From contig CAZMEV010000003.1 of NCBI GenBank assembly GCA_964565375.1, positions 9,523 through 73,522 on the forward strand: a stretch of 64,000 nt of DNA. The letters run 5' to 3'. Positions 7,865 to 16,925 of the stretch are shown in pieces. Numbering within the stretch: position 1 is the first letter of the stretch; each line of letters opens with the position of its first letter. The notes under the pieces were generated by a model. The model searched no databases, was not told the DNA's origin, and saw only the letters and a program-made list of their open reading frames with translations. A program made the translations under genes and the position numbers. This stretch comes from SLAN01 sp964565375 (GTDB lineage Bacteria > Spirochaetota > Spirochaetia > DSM-27196 > SKKC01).

Positions 7865-8862
7865 AGAACCTCCCGCAGTACAACCATTCTCACGACAAAC
7901 TCAAATGCAAGCAGAACCGCGGCGATCGAAAGGTATAGTCGATGTAACGCCTCCAGGCGGACGGAAATGCGACTTCTGCGCTCCACCGTTTCAAGGCTGT
8001 CAATGCTTTGCAGGATCTGGGCAAGACTGCGTTCGGTTCCTGCGTGATAATATGCCCCGCCGGTTGTCTCAGCGATTCCACGCAGTTCTTCCTCATCAAA
8101 GCCCTCATCCATGAGAGCCTGATATCGCTGTCCGGTATTCGGATCGGTAAAGTCAATTGCAATTTCCTGCTGAGAGCCTATTCCGATCGAATATATCGGA
8201 ATGCCCAGCTGCGAGGCCATTTCGGCGGACGGCTGCGGTTCGATCATTCCGGTATTACTCACTCCATCGCTCAGCAGAATCATGATCTGCCGAGGTGCAT
8301 CGGAGTTCTCGAGGTGCATCGCTGCGACCGCCAGTCCGTCGCCAATCGCCGTACCATCACCGAGCTCCATGATCTGGAGTTCATTCATACGCTCAAGCAG
8401 AAGCTCATGGTCGGTCGTAGGGGGCATGCGCAGCGCCGCCTCGCGTGAGAAGGTTACCAGACCAACTGAATCATTCGGTCTGTTTGCAATGAACTCCCCG
8501 ATCAACCGACGGGCGCCGTCGTACCGGCGATTTCCACCGAAATCCGTTGCCGCCATCGATGGCGACTCATCGAGCACCACCATGATATCCATACCCCGGT
8601 CCAGAAACACGCGCTCCCTGTGGACGCGAGCAGGACCGGCAAGCGCCACGATAAGAAACACAACCCCAACCCAGAATGAAACCGCACCGAGAAACTTCAG
8701 CACACCGTACGAGGTCAGCCCCGGAGAAAACCCTCTGGTACCATAGACCTGAAACGGAAAACGCAGTCTCCCTCCTCTGCCCGGCCAGAAGTGCCGCATA
8801 TAAATCAGAAAGGGAAGAAACATGATAAGCAGGAGAATTACCGGCCGCTGAACGCTGAGCAT
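7861..8862 (-). CDS. VWA-domain membrane protein (BatA-like)
   Basis: About 333 residues from the ATG at 8862, which lies just after the stop of the upstream gene. A GGGAGG is found 13 bases upstream, and a TTG at 8883 is an alternative start. Two hydrophobic segments precede a VWA domain with a full metal site (DESPS at about 98-102, DGTAIGDG, LLSDGVSNTG), and a C-terminal membrane segment closes the protein. Paired with the next gene, it gives the usual BatA-BatB arrangement. The segment QEIAIDFTDPNTGQRYQAL is the typical BatA extracytoplasmic insert. Confidence 0.88.
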   Translation of the reverse strand: MLSVQRPVILLLIMFLPFLIYMRHFWPGRGGRLRFPFQVYGTRGFSPGLTSYGVLKFLGAVSFWVGVVFLIVALAGPARVHRERVFLDRGMDIMVVLDESPSMAATDFGGNRRYDGARRLIGEFIANRPNDSVGLVTFSREAALRMPPTTDHELLLERMNELQIMELGDGTAIGDGLAVAAMHLENSDAPRQIMILLSDGVSNTGMIEPQPSAEMASQLGIPIYSIGIGSQQEIAIDFTDPNTGQRYQALMDEGFDEEELRGIAETTGGAYYHAGTERSLAQILQSIDSLETVERRSRISVRLEALHRLYLSIAAVLLAFEFVVRMVVLREVL

Positions 8863-8867
8863 AAGAG

Positions 8868-9908
8868 TCAGGCAGCCTCCCAACCTGCAAGTCGCCGAAC
8901 AGGGCGGTAGGCACGTCGCCGCACGCGCGCTTCGTTTCGCGATTCAATAACTGAAACAAGCGTAACAACAGTCTCGAGGTCATCCCGGCGCTGATTTGAC
9001 TGTGCTTCCTCAGAGGCAAATTTCACCAGATCCGCCCGTTGAAACAACTCGTTTAACTGCTCCCGCATTGACTCATCGTCGAGACTGTCCTTAAGAAGAA
9101 ACGGGATCTCGTTCGCTGTTGCAACCATGAAGTCGGAATGCAGGCGCGAGGATAGATACTGCCGCGTCTCATCAACGAGCCGTATATAGAAGTCCCGGGC
9201 ACTGAGTTGGTCGAACAGAGTGGATATCTCGCGTATCGCACGCACCATGAGTCTATACGGACGATTCGCTTTATGTGCGGCAACAGCCCGCCGAAGTCGC
9301 CGCGCAGCGAGTATTGCGAATCGATACACCGCAAACGGCGCACTCACCAGCGCGACGAGCATAATAAGAGCAATGACCTGAAACCCCGGGAGAAACCCCG
9401 GGGCTTTCACGGGAGCAAGTTCGGCCGAGCCATCCTCAGGCAACACACTCTGTACGCGAAAGCGGGCCCCCGACAACATTACTCCGCCGAGGTCCAGATC
9501 CGGTACCGCAAGGGTTCCTGTCCGGAACGGGCTGAAAACGACACGAATCTCGCGGTCCTCATCCCGCTGAATCATCCGCATGTTGCGGATTTCAACCGAC
9601 TGACTGGATGGATACTCATCGGGCAGTTGAATACGCTCGGGCTGATTAGACCGCAGCAGTACTCGCAGTTCTACGCGGTCACCGACGGTGATATCGCCGG
9701 GAGTAATTGTTGACTCAAGGACAACAGAATCGCCACCGTCTACCTCCACGCCCTCAACTTCGACCTCCTGCGAGGCAGCAGGCCCGCCGACAAGCAGAAA
9801 GAACAGAGTGACGGCGATGCCATGCACAATTGCCCTTCCCGACACGTGTGCGGATATGATCCGCCGCCACCGGAATGCACCTGAAGCAACATCGATCTCA
9901 ACACGCAT
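8868..9908 (-). CDS. BatD-like exported/membrane protein
   Basis: The 346-residue product has an N-terminal hydrophobic signal or anchor (about 28-45), a beta-sandwich-like part with TPGDITVGDRVELRVLL, a membrane segment at about 178-200, and a helical cytoplasmic part with DFYIRLVDETRQYLSSRL. This composite layout corresponds to BatD/DUF4381-type proteins in MoxR operons. Its ATG overlaps the TAA of the DUF58 gene (TAATG), which means translational coupling. The precise biochemical role is not established for the family. Confidence 0.75.
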   Translation of the reverse strand: MRVEIDVASGAFRWRRIISAHVSGRAIVHGIAVTLFFLLVGGPAASQEVEVEGVEVDGGDSVVLESTITPGDITVGDRVELRVLLRSNQPERIQLPDEYPSSQSVEIRNMRMIQRDEDREIRVVFSPFRTGTLAVPDLDLGGVMLSGARFRVQSVLPEDGSAELAPVKAPGFLPGFQVIALIMLVALVSAPFAVYRFAILAARRLRRAVAAHKANRPYRLMVRAIREISTLFDQLSARDFYIRLVDETRQYLSSRLHSDFMVATANEIPFLLKDSLDDESMREQLNELFQRADLVKFASEEAQSNQRRDDLETVVTLVSVIESRNEARVRRRAYRPVRRLAGWEAA

Positions 9909-10789
9909 TACCGTTTCCTCTGTTTGAAGTACTGGATAAGACGTCCTGCAGGGTCATCATCGGTGCGGATCTCAAGCGTCGAAACTCCACGACGCCCACA
10001 TTCGCGCAGCCACTGGCGCCGATGCATCTGCCAGAAACTGTGATAATCCGTTCGATACGAAGACGACCCGTAGGCCAGAATTTCACGGCCGCTCTCCGGA
10101 TCTTCAAGATGTATGAGACCCGAGCGTGGAAACTCAATATCGAGCGGGTCCACGATTCGAATTGCAAGCGTATCGTGCCGGCGCGAAAGGGCACGCAACT
10201 CCCGGTAGTAGTCGCTCGTCTTGAAATCGCTCAACACCACACATATGCCTCGCCGTGGTAACGCTTCCCCGGCGGTGCGTAGTGCCAGCGCAAGATCGGT
10301 GCCGGTGCCTTCAGGTTGGACCGCAAGCATATCCTGGATAATTCTCATGCCGTGCTTTCGGCCCTTCAAAGGAGGAATCCAGTGTTCGATACGGTCGCTG
10401 AAAAACCCCGCTCCTACCCTGTCATTATTGCGTATTGCTGCAAAGCTTAGCAGCGCTGCTATCTGTGCGGCAGTCTCGAAACGGCTGTTCATAGCCTCGC
10501 TGGGCCGAATGCTGCCGGATACATCCACCAGGACGAAGAGAAGCATTTCGCGTTCTTCACGGAACGTTTTCGTAAACGCACTGTTCATCCGGGAGCTGAC
10601 ATTCCAGTCAATAAGACGGGCATCATCGCCCTCGGTATACTCGCGGACCTCATCGAACTCGATGCCGGGGCCACGAAACACCGAACGATAATTGCCGCTG
10701 AACAGCCCATCGACAAGCTTACGAGAAGCCAACTCCAGATGTTTAACCCGCTGAATGAGGCGAAGGTAGTCGGATTCCGAACGAGCCAT
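9908..10789 (-). CDS. DUF58-domain protein of the MoxR operon
   Basis: The 293-residue cytoplasmic protein has the DUF58 signature GPGIEFDEVREYTEGDDARLIDWNVSSR, followed by a VWA-like fold with DVSGSI and LSDF. DUF58 proteins almost always accompany a MoxR ATPase and are thought to be its adaptor or substrate. Here the gene follows moxR by 27 bases on the same strand and is coupled to the BatD-like gene. Confidence 0.92.
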   Translation of the reverse strand: MARSESDYLRLIQRVKHLELASRKLVDGLFSGNYRSVFRGPGIEFDEVREYTEGDDARLIDWNVSSRMNSAFTKTFREEREMLLFVLVDVSGSIRPSEAMNSRFETAAQIAALLSFAAIRNNDRVGAGFFSDRIEHWIPPLKGRKHGMRIIQDMLAVQPEGTGTDLALALRTAGEALPRRGICVVLSDFKTSDYYRELRALSRRHDTLAIRIVDPLDIEFPRSGLIHLEDPESGREILAYGSSSYRTDYHSFWQMHRRQWLRECGRRGVSTLEIRTDDDPAGRLIQYFKQRKR

Positions 10790-10816
10790 GATATTTCTCC
10801 GGCGGCTGTGCGGGAA

Positions 10817-11851
10817 CTACGGCACCGGGATTGCCTGAAGCAATTGCGTTACCACATCGTCGGTGGTCAATTCTTCGGACTCGGCTTCGTAGCTCAGTAT
10901 TATGCGATGTCGAAGTACATTATGGGCGACCGCTTTTACATCGTCCGGCACTACGTAGCTTCGCCCGTCAAAGAGTGCATTCACTTTCGCGCAGCGGAAC
11001 AGGTAGATACTGGCCCTTGGACTCGCGCCGAAATCTATGTGCCGACTGAATCGGTTGGCATTATTGTCTGTCTGCCGTGAGGCAATAACCAGCCGTACAA
11101 TATACTTTTCGATTCGCGCGTCGACATTTATCCGGGAGGCGGTTTCCCGAATGCGTTTGAGATCCGGCTGGAAAAGGACTTTCCGGAGATCGATCTGCTG
11201 ATGGTTGCCCACCCGATGCAGAATATCGAGTTCCTGCTCCGCGCTCGGATAGTCGACACGAAGCTTCAGGACAAACCGGTCGAGCTGAGCCTCCGGCAGA
11301 GGATAAGTGCCTTCCTGTTCGATTGGATTCTGGGTTGCAAGCACGAAAAACGGATCAGGTAACCGATAGGTTTCATCCCCGAGCGTCACCTGATGCTCTT
11401 CCATTGCTTCAAGAAGCGCCGATTGCACCTTCGCCGGGGCACGGTTAATTTCGTCGGCAAGCACAACATTAGAGAAGACCGGCCCTTTCCGGGGTACGAA
11501 CTCGCCGGTCTGCTGCCGGTAGATCATTGTTCCGACGAGGTCCGCCGGAAGCAGGTCCGGGGTGAACTGTATTCGTTTGAACGACGCGTCAAGTGTATCG
11601 GATAGGCTTTTGATAGCCCGGGTCTTGGCAAGACCCGGCACACCTTCGAGCATTACGTGCCCTCCGACGAGCATTCCCATAAGCAGCCCGTCAACAACAG
11701 GCTTCTGCCCCACAATTGCGCGACCGACCTCCTGTCTGACGTCGTTCAGCCTGTCGCCGGCTTTCTTTACCTGTGATTTAAACTCGCCCTGCTGTGCACG
11801 CTCGCCATGGCTCTGGTGCGTAGATGTCCAGCTCTCTGATGATGTATCCAC
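10817..11851 (-). CDS. MoxR-family AAA+ ATPase
   Basis: The 344-residue protein has Walker A (GVPGLAKT, 70-77), Walker B (VLADEINRAP), sensor 1 (ATQNPIEQEGTYPLPEAQLDRF) and a C-terminal helical lid. MoxR ATPases act as chaperones that assemble or activate VWA proteins. It is the first gene of a six-gene run with DUF58, BatD, BatA, BatB and the TPR lipoprotein. Translation starts at GTG 11851 with GAGG five bases upstream. The first 25 residues, rich in Ser, Gln and His, are not part of the conserved fold. Confidence 0.95.
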   Translation of the reverse strand: MDTSSESWTSTHQSHGERAQQGEFKSQVKKAGDRLNDVRQEVGRAIVGQKPVVDGLLMGMLVGGHVMLEGVPGLAKTRAIKSLSDTLDASFKRIQFTPDLLPADLVGTMIYRQQTGEFVPRKGPVFSNVVLADEINRAPAKVQSALLEAMEEHQVTLGDETYRLPDPFFVLATQNPIEQEGTYPLPEAQLDRFVLKLRVDYPSAEQELDILHRVGNHQQIDLRKVLFQPDLKRIRETASRINVDARIEKYIVRLVIASRQTDNNANRFSRHIDFGASPRASIYLFRCAKVNALFDGRSYVVPDDVKAVAHNVLRHRIILSYEAESEELTTDDVVTQLLQAIPVP

Positions 11852-11940
11852 GTGATCCTCGTTTTCCGCCCCGTATCCTCATACCTGGCGCCGGGTGGTG
11901 CGCTAAGCCGCACCCCTGTCACGCGCCTATTACGAGATGA

Positions 11941-13221
11941 TCAGCTGCGGTAGTCGGCGTTCTCATGAACATATTCGTCGGAAAGATCACTTCCCAACAC
12001 CCGAGCACTGCCGTCACCCATTCCACATTCAATATGTACTTCCACTGTGCGCTGGTGCTGTGGGTAACCACGCACGCGCGGATTCATGGCAGCTCGTTTA
12101 AGGTAGGAGGATAGTTGAATCTCCTTTTCCCGGTCAAGGTGAAACAGTCCGCCGCTGAATACCGGTACATCCCCAAGAGTAATCTCTACAGAAGCCGGAT
12201 CGAACTGCAGGCCGTGTGTCCCGGCGCAATCACCGAGGGCCCCGAGAATCCGCCCCACATTCGGGTCGTTCCCATACATTGCCGTTTTCACAAGCGGACT
12301 GTTTACAACCGCCTTGCCGAGTAACCGGGCCTCCTCGCCGTCGCGGGCTCCTTCAACGGTAACGCGGATGACATGAGCGGCACCCTCCCCGTTACGAACA
12401 ATGTCTTCGGCGAGCCTGCTGCACACCGTGGCGACCGCCCGGGCAAATTCACCCCGTTCCACCGCCCCCCGGCGCCTCGACGAAAACAGAAGCACCATGT
12501 CGCTTGTACTCTGATCGCTGTCGATACTGATACAGTTGAAGCTGTCGATAACGGCCTCGCTCAGCACACTTCGACACATACTGCGATCTACATCCAGGTC
12601 GGTAACAATGAATGCGAGCATTGTTGCCATATCCGGCTCAATCATTCCGGCGCCCTTCGCGATCCCCACCACGCGACCGTCGCCCACATTGATGGACCTG
12701 AGTTTGGGATAGCTGTCGGTGGTCATGATTCCCGAGGCGAAAGAAACCGCTCCAGTCGGCGAAAGCGTCCGGGCGAGTACGGGAATCTGCTCCTGCATTT
12801 CGGAGACCGGCAGTTTCCAGCCAATAATCCCCGTGCTTACCGGGAATACTTCTGAGGGCCGGCATTCGGTCTCCCGGGCGAAGGAAGAAGCAAGTGCCGC
12901 AGCGTCATGCTCTCCATCACGGGCGCAGACATTGGCAATCTTGTTGTTCACGAGAACCCCGCGAGCGTACGATTCGTGCAGTCGCTCGCGCCCGATGATC
13001 ACCGGTGCACCGGCCACAGCATTCCGTGTAAAGACACCGGCGAATGCATCCGTCGGAGTATCGCAGAGCAGCGCGTTGAGATTCATCTTATACGGCTCGA
13101 GTGTCGGCCGCTCCTGCGGGGTGAAGCTTAAACTGACGGATCCGGCACGGAATCCTTCCGGAAGCTCAACTTCCCGCCGCAGGTGGTCAAGGTATGATTG
13201 TTCGTCGTCAAAAGGCAGCAT
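11941..13221 (-). CDS. argJ: Arginine biosynthesis bifunctional protein ArgJ
   Basis: The 426-residue product matches ornithine acetyltransferase/N-acetylglutamate synthase, which recycles acetyl groups in arginine synthesis. It has GIIGWKLPV, the self-cleavage context AKGAGMIEPDMATML (the Thr becomes the N-terminal nucleophile of the beta chain), TSDMV, and KTAMYGNDPNVGRILGALG. The open frame extends upstream to 13569 inside the cyclase gene. The ATG at 13221 is chosen because GAGG precedes it and the family begins here (LPEGFRAGS). It follows the cyclase gene by 64 bases and may be read through from it, though no functional link is obvious. Confidence 0.93.
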   Translation of the reverse strand: MLPFDDEQSYLDHLRREVELPEGFRAGSVSLSFTPQERPTLEPYKMNLNALLCDTPTDAFAGVFTRNAVAGAPVIIGRERLHESYARGVLVNNKIANVCARDGEHDAAALASSFARETECRPSEVFPVSTGIIGWKLPVSEMQEQIPVLARTLSPTGAVSFASGIMTTDSYPKLRSINVGDGRVVGIAKGAGMIEPDMATMLAFIVTDLDVDRSMCRSVLSEAVIDSFNCISIDSDQSTSDMVLLFSSRRRGAVERGEFARAVATVCSRLAEDIVRNGEGAAHVIRVTVEGARDGEEARLLGKAVVNSPLVKTAMYGNDPNVGRILGALGDCAGTHGLQFDPASVEITLGDVPVFSGGLFHLDREKEIQLSSYLKRAAMNPRVRGYPQHQRTVEVHIECGMGDGSARVLGSDLSDEYVHENADYRS

Positions 13222-13285
13222 AGAGGCCTCGAAGTATAACGGCAAATCTGCGGATTGGTCATTATACTCCGGAATCAGTAACCAA

Positions 13286-15421
13286 TTACTTACTTTCCAT
13301 AATCCATACTCCGTTCCATTCGGACGGAGGATCTGCCATAAGCTGCCCGCATCGCCGCGCATATGCTGAAGCGGGAGGATCGTCAGCGAGTTCGAGAAAT
13401 CGCTGCCTCGCCTCTGCGAATTTTCCCTCGTAGTATAAAGACAGCCCGTTTGCGAATACCTCGTACCGTTCCCGCTCGGCCTCGTAGTCCTCGGAAAACA
13501 TCGGCTCAAACACCTGCACCGGCTCCCGTCGACCGACCACTGCAATTCGTCCGAGTTCCCGGCAGGCAATATCAGTGGAAAGTCGCGATGCGGTTGCAGC
13601 GGAAATCATGGTGTAGGTACCGAACTGCTTATTGTTTCCCTCAAGACGGGCCGCCAGATTAACCGAGTCTCCGAGCATAGTGTAATCGAAGCGCGACGAG
13701 CTTCCCATATTACCGACGACCGCCTCGCCGGTATTCAGCCCGATCCGCATGTATAACTCCTGTCCGACCCGCTTGCGAAACACGGGGCGCAACTCCTCAA
13801 GTCTTTTCTGGCAGCGCAGCGCCGCGCGTACCGCTACCGTCGGGTGATCGGGTACGTCGAGCGGGGCATTCCAGAAGGCAATAATTGCATCTCCCTCGTA
13901 CTTGTCCACAGTACCGCCCGAGCCGGTTACAAGCTCAGTCATTTCGCTGAGATACTCATTTAACAACTGAGTAAGCTCGTCCGGCGTCAAGCCCTCGCTC
14001 AGCGAAGTGAACCCCTGGAGATCGCTGAAGAAAATCGTGAGCTCCCGGCGCTCTCCCCCGAGTCGCAAACGGCTTGGATCAGCGAGCAGGCGCTCGATAA
14101 CCGCAGGACTCAGATACTGGCTGAACGCACCTTTAATGAACCGTCGTTCCCGGCCTTCAGTCGCATAGTTCCATATTGCCGCAGCGGTCGCTGCAACGAG
14201 CCCGGCGGCAGCTGGAACAACAATCGGCAGCCAGAAACCGGGAATATAGAATGCGACGCCAAGCACGACCGGAACAAGCACAGAGCCCGCGAGGGAAGCC
14301 GCTGTGGGAATGCTCCCCCGGGCCAGAGCACCGAGGAAACCGGCAAGAAACGCAAGCCCGCCCGCGTACAGCAGTCCTGCAGCGGTCCCGGGCTCCCGCA
14401 TAAAGCGACCGGAGAGCAGATTCTCAAGCATGGTTGCATGGAAAGCGACCCCCGGAACTTCCGCACCCACCGGCAGCGGCCGCAGATCAAGCAGTCCCGG
14501 AGCAGAATGGCCAACCATGACATGACGTCCTTCAAGTTCCTCCGGCTCTACCGGTGGCGGTTCCTCTGCGTTACGCGAAAGACGGTCTTCACTCTGAATA
14601 ATGGCCGCCGCACTTAACCTGGTGCGATCCTCGTAGAGTGAGTCAAAGCGGGGAATCATCTGCCCCTGTGAATCAAGCGGAACTTCAAGCTCGCCGATCC
14701 TGAGGCTCCGTCCATCCGTGGAATACTCAAGTGTCGAAACGTCGGTGGATTCCAGATACGCGGCGAGAGCGAGCGTCGGAACAGAACGTCCGTCAAACCG
14801 GCCTGCCAGTGGTGCACGACGATACACGCCGTCGGTATCGGGTACTATGTTGACGTTCCCGATACGGGCGCTCGCTTCGGAAAGCTCGGGAACCGGAAAA
14901 AAAGCCCGGGAAAACGAGGGTATCGCCGCATGCCCGGTCCCCACAGTCTCAACCGACGCGACCGAGTCGCTGACATAATCGGGGAACGACTCAAACGTTC
15001 CGGTCTGCACACCGTAGAAGCCGGCGTTGACCGTGGGTCCGAATCGCGCTACCGAGTCGGCAAAGCGGACATCGTCACTGACCCCGAAAAAACTGTCATC
15101 GGTGAACAGAATATCAAACGTCAGCGATGCGGCTCCGGCCCGCCGTGCAAAACTGGCAATAAAGCTGTAGTACTCCCGCGGCCAGGGATGCGGCTGCCGC
15201 TGCGTTTCAAGAGCCCAGTCCAGGCTTCCCTGATTCACGAGAATAAGAACAACTTCTTCGCGTGGATCCGGCTCGGAGGTGAAGGCCCGCACACGCATAT
15301 CGTAGGCGCCGAACTCAGCTTCATCGAGGACACCCGTGATGGAAAGCAGCACCGCCAGCAATCCAGCAACTGCGCCGATTCCGAGCCCTCGCAGCAACCG
15401 CGACCGGATTTCCGGGGACAT
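13286..15421 (-). CDS. CHASE2-domain adenylate cyclase
   Basis: The 711-residue protein has an N-terminal membrane segment, a large extracytoplasmic CHASE2 sensor (about 35-340), three membrane segments (about 345-420), and a class III cyclase domain (about 450-640). The catalytic residues are present: metal-binding Asp in FFSDLQGFT and in YEGDAIIAFW, base-specifying Lys in DKYEGD, and the LGDSVNLAARLE segment with the transition-state Asn and Arg. It should make cAMP in response to an external signal. A short helical C-terminus resembling a TPR follows. The gene starts 3 bases after the protease gene ends. Confidence 0.93.
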   Translation of the reverse strand: MSPEIRSRLLRGLGIGAVAGLLAVLLSITGVLDEAEFGAYDMRVRAFTSEPDPREEVVLILVNQGSLDWALETQRQPHPWPREYYSFIASFARRAGAASLTFDILFTDDSFFGVSDDVRFADSVARFGPTVNAGFYGVQTGTFESFPDYVSDSVASVETVGTGHAAIPSFSRAFFPVPELSEASARIGNVNIVPDTDGVYRRAPLAGRFDGRSVPTLALAAYLESTDVSTLEYSTDGRSLRIGELEVPLDSQGQMIPRFDSLYEDRTRLSAAAIIQSEDRLSRNAEEPPPVEPEELEGRHVMVGHSAPGLLDLRPLPVGAEVPGVAFHATMLENLLSGRFMREPGTAAGLLYAGGLAFLAGFLGALARGSIPTAASLAGSVLVPVVLGVAFYIPGFWLPIVVPAAAGLVAATAAAIWNYATEGRERRFIKGAFSQYLSPAVIERLLADPSRLRLGGERRELTIFFSDLQGFTSLSEGLTPDELTQLLNEYLSEMTELVTGSGGTVDKYEGDAIIAFWNAPLDVPDHPTVAVRAALRCQKRLEELRPVFRKRVGQELYMRIGLNTGEAVVGNMGSSSRFDYTMLGDSVNLAARLEGNNKQFGTYTMISAATASRLSTDIACRELGRIAVVGRREPVQVFEPMFSEDYEAERERYEVFANGLSLYYEGKFAEARQRFLELADDPPASAYARRCGQLMADPPSEWNGVWIMESK

Positions 15422-15423
15422 GC

Positions 15424-16338
15424 CTATACACCCCCGATTATTCGCTCAAAACGGGCCGTTCGCCGCTCATCCACATCCGGATCATCGTCGCGAAGAGCCT
15501 CCTCAACGACTTCCATGCGGTCGGACGGTGAGGGATGGGTCTGCATGAAGCCAGGGCCGTCCGACTCCCAGTCGGCAGCCATCTGTTCGAGGTACGTCAG
15601 CAGTGCACGCGGACTGTATCCCGCCCTGCGCAGTATTTCTACGGCGGTCTCGTCTGCCTCCTCCTCCGATGCTCGTGAATATCCGGCAGTAAAGAGGGTC
15701 TGGGTAACATCATCTATGGAGTCGCTGAATACTTCTGTAAGTTCCGCCACTTCCTCGCTGCCTGCAAGATAAACGCCGGTAATCGCGGTGCTCGTCAGTG
15801 CGGAGGTAATCCGTGAAGTCCGGATGCTCTGCAGCCCGTGTTGCGCCTGGATATGCGCGATCTCGTGGGCAAGAATCGCTGCGAGTTCATCTTCATTGCG
15901 GGCGAGCCGAATCATTCCCCGGGTAATGAAAATATGCCCGCCCGGCGTCGCGAACGCGTTTATTTCATCATCGTCAAGAACCTGAAACGAGTAGCCTGCA
16001 TAAATGGCAGGGCGCTCAGATGAGAAGGCGAGAATCTCGCCTATTGTCGCCACATATTCGTTTACTTCCTCATTTTCATACGCCGGATACCGGTCGAGAA
16101 CGGTTGCGCCTACGGAACGGCCTATGTAGTACTCCTGCTCGGGAGTAAAATCCTCGAAGCTTCGCTCCACCTGCTCCCCGGTTCGCCGTATACTTTCAGC
16201 CTGACGGGAGTCGATCACCCCGGCAGCCTCACCGACCGTTGCGCCAATCGAGGCAGCGGTACCACAGGCAGCCACACCAAGCGCCACGACAATACCGAGC
16301 AGCGCATACTTTCTTGTGGTTGATACTCTCGTGCGCAT
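15424..16338 (-). CDS. M48-family metalloprotease lipoprotein
   Basis: The 304-residue protein has a lipoprotein signal (LGIVVALGVAACG) and a peptidase M48 domain with LAHEIAHIQAQHG as the zinc motif and the downstream Glu in EEEADETAVEILRRAGY. These resemble the BepA/YggG/LoiP group, which work in the periplasm on outer-membrane protein quality control. It lies between the SH3 protein (2-base gap) and the cyclase on the same strand, so the three are likely one envelope-related operon. Confidence 0.93.
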   Translation of the reverse strand: MRTRVSTTRKYALLGIVVALGVAACGTAASIGATVGEAAGVIDSRQAESIRRTGEQVERSFEDFTPEQEYYIGRSVGATVLDRYPAYENEEVNEYVATIGEILAFSSERPAIYAGYSFQVLDDDEINAFATPGGHIFITRGMIRLARNEDELAAILAHEIAHIQAQHGLQSIRTSRITSALTSTAITGVYLAGSEEVAELTEVFSDSIDDVTQTLFTAGYSRASEEEADETAVEILRRAGYSPRALLTYLEQMAADWESDGPGFMQTHPSPSDRMEVVEEALRDDDPDVDERRTARFERIIGGV

Positions 16339-16340
16339 AA

Positions 16341-16841
16341 TCAGTTGTCCTCCGGTGAGCGCAGCCCGCCGGCCTCCACGAACTCACGCAGCACATCATC
16401 GTTGCGCCGGCGTGCTTCCATGCGATCCACGCCCTCGAACGACAGCCCCTGCTCACTCCGGTATTGTTGCTCGACCTGTTCGTTAAACCCACGACCGGCA
16501 AGCGCTACTTCGTCGTCCTCGGCCGCGCGCTCGGCGTCACGACCGGTAGCGTCAAGAACGATTTCCTGTTCGCTTACCGAAGACTTATGCAGCCAGCCTT
16601 CCCCCGCTGGGCTGCTGACCCGGTAAAAATCGCCCTGCATCTCGAGCACTTCGACCTGGTCGGCATACGCAAGATCCGCGCGGATCGGGCCAAGGTGAGA
16701 TGGGCGCTCCCGCAGCTGCGCGTTGCGCACCGAAACGCTGACCGTTTCTCCTTCAAGCGCGCCGAGTGCGGCCAGACTGACGACCGTTAGAAAAATCGCG
16801 ATCACCACCCTGCGGACAGTGAATACACCGGATACCATCAT
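16341..16841 (-). CDS. Exported bacterial SH3-domain protein
   Basis: The 166-residue protein has an N-terminal signal or anchor (VVIAIFLTVVSLAALGALEG), then a bacterial SH3 domain (VSVRNAQLRERPSHLGPI through GEGWLHKSSV). The Glu/Arg-rich tail with EVALAGRGFNEQVEQQYR is typical of proteins found next to M48 proteases. The SH3 fold probably binds cell-wall or protein ligands. GAGGG lies six bases ahead of the start. This is the first gene of the operon with the protease and the cyclase. Confidence 0.85.
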   Translation of the reverse strand: MMVSGVFTVRRVVIAIFLTVVSLAALGALEGETVSVSVRNAQLRERPSHLGPIRADLAYADQVEVLEMQGDFYRVSSPAGEGWLHKSSVSEQEIVLDATGRDAERAAEDDEVALAGRGFNEQVEQQYRSEQGLSFEGVDRMEARRRNDDVLREFVEAGGLRSPEDN

Positions 16842-16925
16842 GTAAATCCCTCTTTATTGAACTATACCATAAGCCATACTCATACAACACTGAGAATGAG
16901 TCAAATGTAAACGCATTGGCATGAG

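Noticed and set aside
7101..8114. 337-residue plus-strand open frame
   Set aside because: Antisense shadow of the two VWA genes; composition is Ser/Arg/Thr-rich, typical of an antisense frame in GC-rich DNA.
16885..16915. Fur/DtxR-like operator ahead of the ABC importer (TGAGAATGAGTCAAAT)
   Set aside because: Only a partial match to known boxes and no inverted symmetry; not enough to call an operator.
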